A stretch of DNA of 64,000 nt. It comes from Membranipora membranacea. Its lineage: Eukaryota > Bryozoa > Gymnolaemata > Cheilostomatida > Membraniporidae. The stretch spans positions 2,061,501 to 2,125,500 of the forward strand of contig OU612074.1 in the NCBI GenBank assembly GCA_914767715.1. The letters are read 5' to 3'. The notes below the pieces were generated by a model. It was not told where the DNA came from. It worked only from the letters and a program-made list of their open reading frames with translations, and did not search any database. Positions 37,601 to 49,270 of the stretch are shown here, in pieces. The position numbers and the translations under genes were made by a program. The stretch's first letter is position 1, and every line of letters begins with the position of its first letter.

Positions 37601-40600
37601 ATAATGTGTTGCAACTGATAACTTACTGCAATTTCCATACAATTTTCCAGACTGAGTTAGTGAGTTTAAGAAAATCTAGAGTCAATCTGGACAAGTATTA
37701 ATCTTGAGTTTTCCGTTTGACGTTTTCTTGCTATTCTCAGCAGAAGAGTTTATGTATTATTGATTTAACCTGCTGTGTTGGCTTGAATAGTTTCGGCAAT
37801 ACAAACACGAGTGGCCACTCTGGAGAAGGAAATAGAGCGTTAAATGACATAGCCAAACCAAAACCCAAAACCCTAAAAAATTTTGAACAACTGGTTACTT
37901 ATACGCATTGTATAATTGGAAGTTATAATACTGGACGGATAAAGTGTGTAACAGTGAGTGTGTAACATTTCAGTTAGAGAGAAAGGACACAGTCAAACTG
38001 GCAGGCAAGTGGTAGGGGCAAAAACCGGCTAGCCAGGTAATTCGGATGTTATCCTGATGATGTGTTTGCGGTTGAGATTTTTAGTGTTTTAAGGGAATAA
38101 CACAAATCATTTTGTCCCCTGACTGGTAAAGAAATCACTTGCAAGTCATCTAATAGTGTGACATGAAAAGTTTTACAAAGAAAAAAATCTAAAGACGATA
38201 AAGGCAAGCAGCAAACTTTTTCACCTCCAATCGCTTTTCCACAGGCTACTTGTACCCCATGTTATCACAAATCATCCTCAGTAGCTGGAACTGAACAGAT
38301 AAAATAAACTGACTGAGTGTGCGACATATTAGTTAGAGCGACAGGACACAGTCGAAGCCCTGTCATTGCGATTTAAGCTCATGTGGTTGCAGTTGATATT
38401 TACTTATTTTAATGGGCGAATAAGAAAATTTTTATACTGACTGGAAGATGAAATACCTGCAGGTGATCTAAATGTAAATGGTGTTACATGTGAAATTCTC
38501 TGAAAAATGGCTATAAGAACTCCATAAACTAAATTGGTATGTCCAATTCTAATCTTTTAAATGAAAAAGGATTCATGCACTATCCACGCTCAACCAGATT
38601 TTGTTGCGTCATGGAATTGAAAGTGAAAGTACCTGCAAGTGATCCACATGATGTCACAAAAAATTTTTCCCGATAAAATGGCTATAAGCGCTCTAAAAAT
38701 CTAAATTGCCATGTCCAGTACGTAAATTCTCAATGATAAGTTATATGATACAGGCACTAGCCATGCACAACCAGATTGCGTTGTGTCATGGATTTTCTCA
38801 ATAATTAAGTAGGACGTTTTTAGCACTGCATTGTCCACTCTAGAGTATATGATAACTCTATGCTCCCGATCCACTGGTCACGCCACCGCGGCATGACCAG
38901 TGGAAGGGAGCAACAGGAATGCAGGCAATTGGATTAAACATAATCTAGGGATTATTGGACCCCAGGTGTGCTCCAACCTGCCTACAAACTGAGAGCAAAT
39001 TGGCGCAGACATTGCGGCCTAGCCCCTAAGGTACCCCTATCTCGCCATCCTCTCTTCGGGATGCGGTGAGTGATGAAACCTTGAGATTTTACCCAATAAC
39101 ATTTTTAACCAACATTTGTGTTTCCATATGTCGACTTGGCATCAGTATATGGGAATAGCATTTAAGTCCACTGTGGCATATAAGGACAGTCTTTTCTTGA
39201 TGCAAAACCAGATACCGTTTTGATTTGCAATATTGCATAAGGCAGCGTGGATGAATGGATAGCGCGCCTGCACACCATGACTTCAATAGACATTGACACA
39301 GGAGGCCCTGGTTAAAATCCCGGCCATGGCAGATGTCTTTTCATAATTTTTTCATCATGGAGATCGTTAGCATTCATCATCCGAAATGGGAGTGGATCAA
39401 TCATTCGAAATATTTGAACATAGTGAATGTTATATACAGATTGAAGGTTGGACATTCCAGAGAAGTTGGAAATTCGTTTATGGGTTAACCCATAGAATTA
39501 ATATACTAGTATATCTCTGGGTTAACCGCAAAATAAATGGGCCATCATAGGTAATTATGTTTGTAAGAAAAAAACGCCATTATGAAAAAAATATGGATAG
39601 AGATTTTTTTTACATCCAGCTGTGCATGATTTCCCCTAGTCTAAGTGCTCAGACGGCTGAAATGCAAGTTCATTATCAAGTTGATCAAACACCGCAGTAA
39701 CTATAACTATCATTGAACCTCTGTTTCTCCTTAAGCTGTGTTTACACGTCAGACAAATCGGCAAATAATAACAACTCCGACACAGATTATGAATCTGCTC
39801 TATAATCGTTGTCTGTCAACATGTCAACGACACACTATTTACACACTGTTCATGCCAAACCGATTTTAACACAAACTTCCAACCCAACTTGGATCTCTGA
39901 TTGGCTAGTGAGACAACTAGACAACTAGTTGAATCACTACTGTTTTGTTATTGGCTGAACCATTCATAATCGTTAAGATTTGTCGTTCACTTGTGACATT
40001 GTCACAAGTGAACGATTTTGAACAATACAGATTTAAACACCGATTTAAACACAGATTAAACGTTTACACGGTCAGTCAAATCGGTGACCTGTGTCGGAGT
40101 TGTTATTTTAGCTGATTTGTCGCATGTGTAAACAAAGCTTTACTCTGTGATCATTTGGTACTGAGTTACATTCCATACATACTAGATACTGATAGCTGTA
40201 TCATTAAACACATGTTGTCATCTCTTCCCTGTATTCAGTCATGCCAGACGACAACTGAATATAGAGAACAGGCTGCATCAGTCTTCCCCATAACAACAAG
40301 AAACTGTGCCTTGACAGAAGGCTGCAGAGAAGAGCAGCTTGACTCTACAATATGCGGTAGTGGTCATACTCCCGTAGATGGCGATAGATGTATCTATTGC
40401 TGCAATGGGTCGGATTGCAACAGTGCCTCTGAGGCCGAAAGTAGGTCCTATTACTGTCAGTTTATTGCGAAGTATGTGTGACTGATTTTGTGCTGCATCC
40501 AGAACAGCATTTAGTCAATGGCGTTAAAACGACGGATCTGTCACGTAATACTGACCTCACACCATGGTGAACACCAATTCCTTGGAAAATCCGTCAATAT

Positions 40601-43600
40601 TACATACATACGTGTCTGGTATCAAGCTCTAAGCTAACTTTCAGATTATTATCTTAGATCATGATTATAGCTTTGTCAGTCTGAGACTGCTTGGTCTAAC
40701 TAATTCATAGAATGATTCCTTACTTTGTTATAGTGTAGTTATAGTATATTATTACAGCAGGGCAGTGACAGATACAGTCCCCTCCCCTTATCCCAGGATT
40801 TAAGATGCCACACTCCTATAACACTTATCTGATCTGATGATTAGCCAACATAATTATCCGCGTAACCCAATATGGAAAATAATTTTGAGTATGCAAACAC
40901 TAAGTTTCTCATGGATTATTCAACAGCTTCTATATAGACTTAAAAAGGTTGATTATAAAGGTTGATTAAAAATAGTGTCTTGTCACACGCCACATCCCGA
41001 AGCATGGGTTGCCAAATATGTTGCCTTCGTGGCGAGGCCGCAATATCTGCGCCAGGTCGCTCTCTGTTTGCAGGCAGATCTGAGCGCACATGGGGTCAAC
41101 CAAACCCGAGTAGGCGATGGACCGCAGTGGGATTCAAACCCACGACCTTCAGCATTCACATGCTAAAGGTACGGCGAGATGTGTGATTGTTGACTTCCAT
41201 CGTTTCCTTTAACATTGTACAGTATAGAAAGCTATTGATGCACAGTTTTGTTCTTCCAGCCAGTGATGGCTGCTACCACGACCGAACACTATGTGGTACT
41301 GGTACTGGCACTTGCCACGACACTGAGCAAGGTTACCGTTGTGTCTGCCAATCCGGCTTCTATGGAGACAATTGTCAACACTGTATGTATTATACAATGC
41401 CTAAATGCTACACACTGATATTTTAATGATAGGACAAAAACTGTCAGTAACTGCAGTATATACCACCTTGACACCAACAAGAAGATTACAAAATCATTTG
41501 AAAATAGCAAAACGATAATAATATTATTATTATTATGGCACTATCCCATACAGTACAGGTGTTCGGTATGGCAACTATAAGACACTCCCAATTAATCATG
41601 TAGCATATTCAGACATTCTCCTGCATCACATCCTATTCTCCCTATTCTATTTTATCATGTGAGCAAGTTTCAGCATAAGAATCCTAATATTCATGTAGTT
41701 ATGGTCTCTCAAACTTGCAAGGTAATGGACGTCACTTGGCCGGATAGAAAATTTTATATCAAAAACAATTCAATGTTACCATAGTACCTCAAAATCTCAT
41801 TTTTATTGCAGCTGCCTGTGATCCTAGTCCCTGCAGTCATAGAACATGCACTGTAGCAGCCTACAGCTATGAGTATAGTTGCAACTGTGAAGACGGATAT
41901 GAGGGACACACATGCGGAATCGGTAGGTCCTCAGCTCATCCCTATTATATGATCCTTTTGGCTATCTCAGGTGACCTTTCCCTGACCCCAATTGAAAATC
42001 TCTTAAGATCATTGTTCTTAATTTCACTAGTTTCTCACCAAGGTGGACATTTTTTTCTCATTCGAACTCGCTTTAATTGTCATCTCTGTCCTCATTTCCT
42101 CCAAGACTCTCAACAAACGGTTTCCTATTCCTTGGCAACATATATGCATCAAAAACTCAGAGGCACTGAACTCAATCCTGGAACAGCAGCTCACCCAAAG
42201 CCTTATAAACAGTACCCACTCAATTTAGGAATACTTACTTGATTTTATGAACTCCTCAATCCTCTAATAATTTAAGTTTATAGATGTCTATGTGAACTGC
42301 TATGTGATTGGCTGTCTCTAGTAGAGGGTGCCATCTTTACTGTATGACCACGTGACAGTCACCTGACTAAAACCATTACAACAAGATGCATTCTTCCGGA
42401 TATAATGCAGTCTCTAATAAAATATTCATTGATTTATGGATTTGTTTCATAGTGTTTTATTGTTTTATATTATCAAGACAGGCATAAAAAAAAGTTGTTA
42501 TGTTCGAAATAACAACCAAATAAAAGAAAAAGACACTAGTTTATACAAATTGTTGCTCACAGAAAATTGATTTTTTTAATAATCAAATATTGCGCAAACT
42601 CCAAAAAGCTACTAGGGACTGAGCTCGATGTCAAATGAAAATTGGGAGAATGTCTATTGGAAAATACAGCTCCCTGATTGGAGAATGGTGAGTTGAAAAT
42701 GCTATTCTAAGAATAGTATAATTCAATGCTCAGAGGTTATAATATCAATTTGTGAATACAATCATTTTATTTGTTTCATTGAGAACTTGGGTTGATCAAT
42801 GAAGAGGGAGTTCATTGGGTTGATGGACTGCATTTATAATCTCACAGGTCCGGATGTCCCTCAAAATGACTTTACTTGTAATAGCTGATACTATACTCAT
42901 GTTGAGTAAGTGTAGCCTGTTTAGTTTTAAGAAGCAATCGGAGGATTTAAAACAGACAGTGTCAACAATACTCACGACAGTTTGACAGGTCTTGGAGAAT
43001 CTTAAAAGTGGTTTTATTATGTGTATAGTAGGATGAAAAATTTGTTAGTTGCTTACAAGAAAATTGATATAAAGGTCATAATTATTAATCTTGTCTGTTC
43101 TTGAGGTGTTTATGGGGAAAATGTGCAGCTGTTTTTTCTTTTGAAAGGACTTTATGGTAATGTCAAAGACCGATCCGAATATCAACATAACATATACCGT
43201 AGAAACCTACCAAGTTACTGAATATGAATATCTGAACATAATTTTGATAAGATGATGTTGTGTTATTTTATTGAGGAAACTAGATAGACAACGTTGCTTT
43301 TGAATGCAATGGCACAGTCAGGATGATTGTAAGAAATTTCGCAACGGGTACAACCTATTCTTATAGATTTAGTTCATCACATGATTTTGGGCTGATGAAT
43401 TTATGACAAGTCAAGTGACTTTCGACATCTCGTCATAAAATGAATGATTTTTGTTGATTTGTGAAATTTCAATCAATAATTTGGAATAGATCATTTTCCT
43501 TTAGAGTACTCTTCATATGACATTCACACCAAATAACAGCAGTTAATTCTGTTGGTATTTACTGTGATTACTGTGTTTAATGAAAGCAGCTTCGTATGTG

Positions 43601-46335
43601 AGATCTTCGAAAAATTATTTGTTTGGCAACAAATAATGGTCTTTTGGGCATCATGTTTGACGTTATGCGCAAGTGACACAAATATTAGCTGCATTCGGTA
43701 GTCTATTGTGATAGTGGTATGCAAACCTTATTGTTGGAAGTCAGTGTGTATGTCTTTGAAGAGTATTCCAACAGAAAATCATGATTAATTTTGTTTCATG
43801 CCTTAGATCTGTTGTGAATCAATGATTAAAAGTTCACATATTTTCACCATGTCACAAAAAAATTGCATGGTATGACGTGACGTAGTCATCTATTATACCA
43901 AACCAAACTTTATGATGAACTCGTTCTCTGTGAATACATTCCATGTATTTTGGAATTTTTTGCAATTGATTTGACTCCACTATCTGCATTGACAAACACA
44001 GCGGTTTTCACCTAATTTAGCCACTGACAAGGCGCAACACAATCAAGTTTTTTTTCAGATATTGATATTCAATAGCTCGGCAACTTTCCAGCGGTACATG
44101 ATATGTTGATATTCAGATCGGTCTTTAACATTACCTTAAAATAGAATTGACAATTGTACTTTACTTTGTTTCATTGGACTGCTCATAATATAGTGAGTGG
44201 CAATATAGGGACCTGTTTTGGACCAGACCTGCCACAAAGAATTTAAATTGTGAGCTTGAAAATTTTGTGGGGTCATGATGGGGTCTTCCAGGAGTTTATT
44301 ATCTCCCCTGCAAAAAGCGGAAGAAGAAGACCAGAGGAGATATTGGGCATGAGGCATGCGCAACAAAAGAAGAGAGCCATCATCCATAAATGCATTATGA
44401 AACTAGTAGATCACTTAAGATCGGATATCATTTCTAAACGTACTGTTTCTAAGAATCAAATTGCGCAAAAGGTTAAAACAAAACACTCATTATATTTGAA
44501 AAATCATCATAACATTACTTCTGGGTCTGAAGTTGAAGTTTGTGCTGAAGGAAAGCTGATTCCCTTTGATATGGCTTTGTTATAAAAATCTTTATTGGAA
44601 AATTTGACACTAAAATGTCGCGGCTTCTTACCGTTCTTGTACAGACGGTCGGCTTCTTTCATATTGTCGATCTTTTTAACATCATCAAGGACATCTGAGT
44701 GGCTGATGTCTAGCGGCACACCCTTTATCATTACTGAGTTTTCTTTCAGCTTTATTGGGTCATTAGTTAGACGTGAAGATGAACCTCCGAAGAGTGGTTT
44801 TTCCCACATATGATTTATGGATTTGGTTGTTTCTAGATTTCGGAATTAAATCATAAGTCGAGAGCTGTTCTTTTTAAACGAGTTCTTGTCACATGACTAA
44901 TGCTAAGTTATTAGCCAATAGGAACTCAGTATGAATGGTACATGTATAAATAATCATGAGGAAACAACACACATCATCAAAAGCCTTCATCAACTGAGGC
45001 ATGTATTTGAGGCGGCTGATAGACATTAGTGTATTTGAGAAGCTGCCAAGGGGCCCCTATTTGTTCAAATGCAATGAAAATTTGAACAGGAATGAAAAAG
45101 TCTCTTGCGCACGACCTGGTGTTGCTGCGTTGTCTTGTATGGAACCCTGCTAGGAGACATGAGCGAGTTGTGTATCCAATGACTTTTATCTTCCCACACG
45201 CGCTACTCCTCTCTCAGATATCTAACAATTGTATTGTATTATCACCAATAGACACAGATGAATGCACTAATGGAGTATGTGAGGACCAAGTCAACAGTTA
45301 TCTATGCCATTGTTCCGATGGCTATTCTGGTACATCATGCGATGTAGATATTGACGAATGCGAATCCAATCCTTGTCTACACGGGAATTGTACCGATGAG
45401 ATCAACCACTTTAACTGTACTTGTAATGATGGCTATGAGGGCCCCATGTGTAAAATAGGTGGGGAATATATTTGAGCACTTCATTTATGCTAAATACTTA
45501 TCTGGACATACACAAATCATTAATCATACACAAACTCCTGAGTAACAGCCTTGGAGTATGTCATTTGTTTGAAAAAATCAGTGGAAAAATAATGCATAAC
45601 TAAAAAATAAAACAACAAAGACAGTGATCTTGCCACACACTCTACTCCTCTCTCAGATATTTAACAATTGTATTGTATTACCACCCATAGACACAGATGA
45701 ATGCAGTGCCAATATATGTGGCTCTAACGGAGTATGTGAGGACCAAGTCAACAGTTATCTATGCCATTGTTCCGATGGCTATTCTGGTACATCATGCGAT
45801 GTAGATATTGACGAATGCGAATCCAATCCTTGTCTACACGGGAATTGTACCGATGAGATCAACCACTTTAACTGTACTTGTAATGATGGCTATGAGGGCC
45901 CCATGTGTAAAATAGGTGGGGAATATATTTGAGCACTTCATTTATGCTAAATGCTTATCTGGACATACACAAATCATTAATCATACACAAACTCCTGAGT
46001 AACAGCCTTGGAGTATGTCATTTGTTTGAAAAAATCAGTGGAAAAATAATGCATAACTAAAAAATAAAACAACAAAGACAGTGATCTTGCCACACCCTCT
46101 ACTCCTCTCTCAGATATTTGATTATTATATTGTATTACCACCCATAGACACAGATGAATGCAAATCTCAACCATGTGGTGCCAATGGAGTATGTGAGGAC
46201 CATGTCAACATTTACTTGTGCTACTGTTCGGATGGCTATTCTGGTACATCGTGCGATGTAGATATTGACGAATGCGAATCTAATCCTTGCCAACACGGGG
46301 AATGTACCGATGAGATCTTTAAAAAAAATGAATAG
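34612..46335 (+). CDS. Secreted Ly6/uPAR-like plus multi-EGF protein (8 exons, 393 aa as read)
   Basis: Exons are 34612-34660, 36130-36206, 40239-40440, 41260-41382, 41812-41922, 45252-45458, 45691-45915 and 46148-46335. All internal junctions are GT/AG and the frame is continuous. Exon 1 encodes a signal peptide (MAWSLWCLMLVLSFQK). Exons 2-3 encode a cysteine-rich module of ten cysteines ending CCNGSDCN, the C-terminal signature of Ly6/uPAR three-finger domains; the usual early CxxC is absent, so this call is tentative. Exons 4 and 5 each encode one EGF domain. Exons 6-8 each begin DTDEC and encode paired calcium-binding EGF repeats with the hydroxylation-type pattern CxDxxxxYxCxC. Exon 6 lacks six residues, including one cysteine. 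Exon 8 stops in the middle of its second EGF (DEIFKKNE), so the true C-terminus may lie elsewhere. Expected to be extracellular. No orthologue is recognised. Confidence 0.85.
35843..36062 (+). mobile_element. SINE-like repeat with U2 snRNA-like head (copy 2)
   Basis: The 5' end GCTTCTCGGCCTATTGGCTA then AGATCAAAGTGT differs from the canonical U2 snRNA start by about one substitution and one inserted A. The body matches 22450-22699 (ACGATTAGGAGGTCCACCAT, CTCTAGGATGCATTCTAG, CTTGCGTCCCTCTTTAGGG). It ends less than 70 bp before exon 2 of the EGF gene. Confidence 0.8.
36640..36674 (+). mobile_element. Left part of a tRNA-type SINE split by a foldback element
   Basis: AATCCCACTGCAGTCCACTG then ACTACTGGGG matches the region just after box B in the SINE at 56681-56900. 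The rest of the same SINE resumes at 38948 after the inserted element. Confidence 0.75.
36675..38947. mobile_element. 2.3-kb foldback DNA element inserted into a SINE
   Basis: The ends are inverted repeats: the left starts TAGACCAAGTTTGGTCCATT and the right, in reverse, TAGATTATGTTTAATCCAAT. Both continue with TGCCTGCATTC, GCTCCC and CATAGAGTTAT, then TACTCTAGAGTGGACAATG. The mirrored similarity extends for roughly 400 bp (36675-37090 against 38010-38947), and the right side holds two diverged tandem copies of part of the arm. A near-identical 9-bp flank, GGGATTGTT (36666-36674) and GGGATTATT (38948-38956), looks like a target-site duplication of hAT-like length. The middle (37100-38000) shows no transposase. 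Confidence 0.8.
38948..39060 (+). mobile_element. Right part of the split tRNA-type SINE
   Basis: ACCCCAGGTGTGCTCCAACC, AACTGAGAGCAAATTGGCGC and GACATTGCGGCC continue the SINE body begun at 36640. They match the copies at 56681-56900 and 40981-41185. Confidence 0.8.
39241..39335 (+). repeat. tRNA-like sequence (degenerate SINE head)
   Basis: GTGGATGAATGGATAGCGC resembles a pol III A box and GGTTAAAATCC a B box. The acceptor ends do not pair and the anticodon region is too long, so it is not a functional tRNA gene. Confidence 0.45.
39734..40139. mobile_element. MITE with roughly 50-bp terminal inverted repeats
   Basis: The left end AGCTGTGTTTACACGTCAGA and the following bases through AATAACAACTCCGACACAG are mirrored at the right end. 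The flanks are TTA on both sides (39731-39733, 40140-40142), a 3-bp TWA target typical of PIF/Harbinger elements. A perfect internal hairpin, TCGTTCACTTGTGAC-ATT-GTCACAAGTGAACGA, lies near 39980-40015. It sits 99 bp before exon 3 of the EGF gene and encodes no protein. Confidence 0.85.
40981..41185 (-). mobile_element. tRNA-derived SINE in EGF gene intron 3
   Basis: The reverse complement contains a B box (GTGGGTTTGAATCCCACTGC), then GGTCCATCGCCTACTC and the family body (GTGCGCTCAGATCTGCCTGC, AACAGAGAGCGACCTGGCGC). It matches the SINE at 56681-56900 with substitutions. Confidence 0.8.
41923..45251. other. Long intron 5 of the EGF gene
   Basis: About 3.3 kb separates the single-EGF exon from the tandem cbEGF exons. 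Apart from the possible ORF1 fragment at 44507-44809 I see nothing identifiable. Open frames such as 41949-42242 and 44250-44585 have no splice-site support or known motif. Confidence 0.4.
44507..44809 (-). CDS. Possible retroelement ORF1 fragment
   Basis: A 100-codon minus-strand frame encodes SVMIKGVPLDISHSDVLDDV and, further on, KKPRHFSVKFSNKDFYNKAI. The spacing of an IxGVP strand and a KF-type strand resembles the RRM-like domain of ORF1 proteins in jockey/CR1-type LINEs. No companion reverse transcriptase lies next to it. A host exon is the alternative; no splice sites were clear. Confidence 0.35.
   Translation of the reverse strand: MWEKPLFGGSSSRLTNDPIKLKENSVMIKGVPLDISHSDVLDDVKKIDNMKEADRLYKNGKKPRHFSVKFSNKDFYNKAISKGISFPSAQTSTSDPEVML
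45192..46318 (+). repeat. Three tandem copies of a 457-bp exon-intron unit (cbEGF exons 6-8)
   Basis: Exon starts at 45252, 45691 and 46148 are spaced 439 and 457 bp; the first unit is shorter by an 18-bp in-frame deletion. Intron sequence upstream (CTACTCCTCTCTCAGATATT, TTGTATTGTATTA) and downstream of the exons is repeated too. Units 1 and 2 are almost identical over exon and intron. Unit 3 is more diverged and breaks off within the exon after GATGAGATC. All exons are phase 1-1, so duplication keeps the frame. Confidence 0.95.
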
Positions 46336-46384
46336 TATGAAAACGGGTGTTAGAATTCAGAATACCACAGTTAAAAATATACCA

Positions 46385-46432
46385 CAGTTATAACATGCTT
46401 GTTGCGCGAGTGGCCTGAGTTCAAATCCCGGT
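46385..46432 (+). repeat. tRNA-like B-box fragment
   Basis: GCGCGAGTGGCCTGAGTTCA then AATCCCGG resembles the 3' half of a tRNA with a B box (GAGTTCAAATCCC). No A box precedes it, so this is likely a SINE remnant. Confidence 0.45.
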
Positions 46433-46696
46433 GAAGCCAGATATGATTTGCATATCATCACTTTTACAACTCGGTGGTTTTACTTGTTTTTTTACCTCTT
46501 TATTACTACTTACACCCACTACATCATTAAATATAAACACCTGGATTATTTCGCACTGAGCCTTGCTATAATATTATTGGTGTTAGAGTTTACCGACCCT
46601 GCTCATCTATGAGATATTAGTGTAGTACGTACAGTATAAACCTGATAAGCTATCTCTTCTTCTATCCACTTTAGTAGCAGTAGTATTCTATTCTAT

Positions 46697-47130
46697 TGAA
46701 ATTAAAACACGGAAAAATACCTCTGTTTGCCGGAAAATTGTGGAGTTAACATGGTGAATCCAACGTAAACACAGCATAAAGTCTGGAAAATTCTGTTGGC
46801 AAGAAAAATTATTTTTTGGTTAAAGGCTATCAGTATCGATCAATACCAAAATCATTTTCTTGAAAATATTGAAATAATAGTGATAGCATCTGCAGTATTT
46901 ACAAGATAATGAAAATGTAATTAAAACATGGGAAAAAAGCACATCTATTTGTAGGAAAATTGTCGATTTAACATGAATAACAAGGTGACCGCTGTTAACA
47001 CAGGATAAGTTTTGAAAACATGACTGCAAGAAAATTTCTCATTGGTCATAGACTGTGAATGAATATCAAGAATAATTCCTGATTGGTGCAAATATCTTGA
47101 TTGCATGTGCAGTATTAACAGGATAAGACA
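46697..47130 (+). repeat. Diverged tandem duplication of about 220 bp
   Basis: The two halves share AATTAAAACA(C/T)GG, TTGCCGGAAAATTGT/TTGTAGGAAAATTGT, TTAACATG, TAACAC/AACAC AGGATAA-type, GCAAGAAAA and GCAGTATT(T)AACA-type phrases in the same order. Confidence 0.65.
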
Positions 47131-47390
47131 GCGATACTTCCAAGTGTTCATGGACGTATAATAAAAAATAGTTTATGATAATGCAGAGGTGTAATATTAT
47201 AATGATGTACCGTGCGTATATCTGTGAGGGATGAATAACGCATGCTCTCGTAACCTTTGTATTAATGCAAAAGCGTCACGTTGTGTCCTGCACACTTCTT
47301 GTGTTTGTTATATAAATTTATAAATCAAGTATTAATACTATAATTATCGCTTTGATTGTTTTGACACAAGGTAAATTTTGATTCTATATT

Positions 47391-47446
47391 GTGTTATGGT
47401 GTAATTGTGTAATGGTGTAATTGTATAATGGTGTAATTGTATAATG
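47391..47446 (+). repeat. 16-bp tandem repeat
   Basis: Three to four units of GTAATTGTATAATGGT with minor changes. Confidence 0.85.
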
Positions 47447-49270
47447 TGCGATGGTTAGCACTCTCAACTTTATGGACCTCTGAAGTCTGAATCCACCTAA
47501 GCAACCATTAACTTGATTATGTGTGCCTTACAAGGGTTAGGCCTAATGAATGTTGTTGAGTCTCGAACAAGTGGTTGCCCGTACTCTGAAAGTAAAATGA
47601 CCAACTAAAATTTAATATGAATAATACCATTATATAGGTAATAGGTAATAGGGGTAAATATGTAGAGTAATTAATTATTGGATTAAATCAAAAAAAGTAG
47701 CACGACAGGTATTAAAATAACTGGTATACCTCTGGCTAAATGCTCACCAAGACAACTCAATGTATGAAGTGACAACTTCACTTTCAATAAGACGAGATTC
47801 ACTTGATCCTCTGCAAGAAATACAAATGGCAGTCTCGCCAATAACCATGGAGCTTCAACAAATTATAATCGATGATCAGTTGATATAACCAAGGACTTTA
47901 CTTTGCCTTGAGCTGGAGCTTTACAATAATTATTTTATCAAACAAATTTCACCCTTGAATATTGCCAGGCAATATCAATAAGACCTTTCACAAATGTGAT
48001 AAACTTACCTCGTCAATTTCCCTGACAGAAAACTGCACGCTCCCTTCGGCCGGAATTCAATATGCATGTTTCTGATTAATTAAATAATCTCACCAAGTTC
48101 TTGATGTGGAATATATATTTATTTAATAATAATTATTCCAGAAAAATTTCAGTTTAAGCAAATTGCACATAACAAAAATGGCAGTGGTCCTTCAACAATT
48201 AACTTATGGTCTCCCAAAGTTGCTTTATTGCTTGTTGAACTTTCTATTGTTTCCAGTCAGCATCCCTTGACGATGGGGATGAGTAACCATTGAAATGACA
48301 TAAAAATCCACAGTCCAAATCAAGCACTTGAATATCTAAAATCTTAAACTCTAAAATATGAAAGTCTAAAATAATATCAGCAAGTGAATTAGAAAAGTAA
48401 GGCATTATCAGCTAAAAGTAGTGAAACATCAAAATATAAAATTTCATATTAATTTCTACTTATCTCGTACTTACATTTCAATGATCAATGATTTGTTGAG
48501 TAAATGTCCATCTGGCAGATACCGTACAGTAAAACATAGAAGCTCACTGGGGAGAGACTGTTTTCTGCGTCATATCACTCTTATTTTAAACGAAATACTT
48601 TTTTAGACAGAGATTTGATTTTTTATTCCAAGTGTCTTCGCTTTTTCTTGCTGATTCAAAGTGCCAGCAATAACACTGTATTTCGCGACTCATTTTTTTT
48701 CTTTTAATAATGCTGTCAGTGATAGTAATAAAATCCATCCATCCATCCATAGCTGACGATAATCACGTTTGTGTTATCAGTTGATGTTTCATGGCTTAAA
48801 TTGGTATGAGATCAAGGGAAACAACTGCTTTGTAACTGCCGCAACACAGTAAGAGTTCAATTAGTGCACTCAGGTGCTCCCTGGTACACTTGAGTGATAG
48901 GTGACCTCTGGAGTTGTGCCCCTTTTTTCTGTGAGGGGACAACTCATTGCGTCTCACAACACATTGGTGAGAACTAAACAAATACTGACTCTCTAAATAT
49001 GACCTTAATTGTGATTGTATAGTGAGGTAAATGCTGTACCCCCGACACAAAAGTAGAAATTGAGGCTATTAGTTGCTTAACTGCAATGTTAGCAAAGGCA
49101 ATGATTGGACAATGCACATATTTTACCTTGTTTGATTGGCCAGTGTCGGATTTTACAATGCTAATCTAAAGTGAAAGCTGCTTTGGCCACATTTTCATTC
49201 CTTACTGATTACTCTCCTGACCTCTGACAATTTTTCAATCTTTATAGACTGGTTAGCCTTAAGTGACGAG

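Larger units (their letters stand above)
46336..48966. other. Intergenic region between EGF gene and arm B
   Basis: No gene is recognised. It contains a diverged tandem pair of about 220 bp (46697-46910 and 46918-47130; shared ATTAAAACA...GGAAAATTGT, GCAAGAAAA, GCAGTATT), a 16-bp tandem repeat (47391-47446) and a short (CCAT)n run near 48737. Confidence 0.5.

Noticed and set aside
36940-38160. CRISPR-like spaced repeats
   Set aside because: The repeated phrases are the mirrored and tandem arms of a foldback element, with no regular spacing; the context is eukaryotic.
39241-39335. Possible tRNA gene
   Set aside because: A and B boxes are recognisable but the acceptor stem does not pair and the anticodon part is too long; kept only as a tRNA-like repeat.
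41949-42242. Additional exon of the EGF gene
   Set aside because: It continues straight through the exon 5 donor region and has no cysteine pattern or acceptor of its own.
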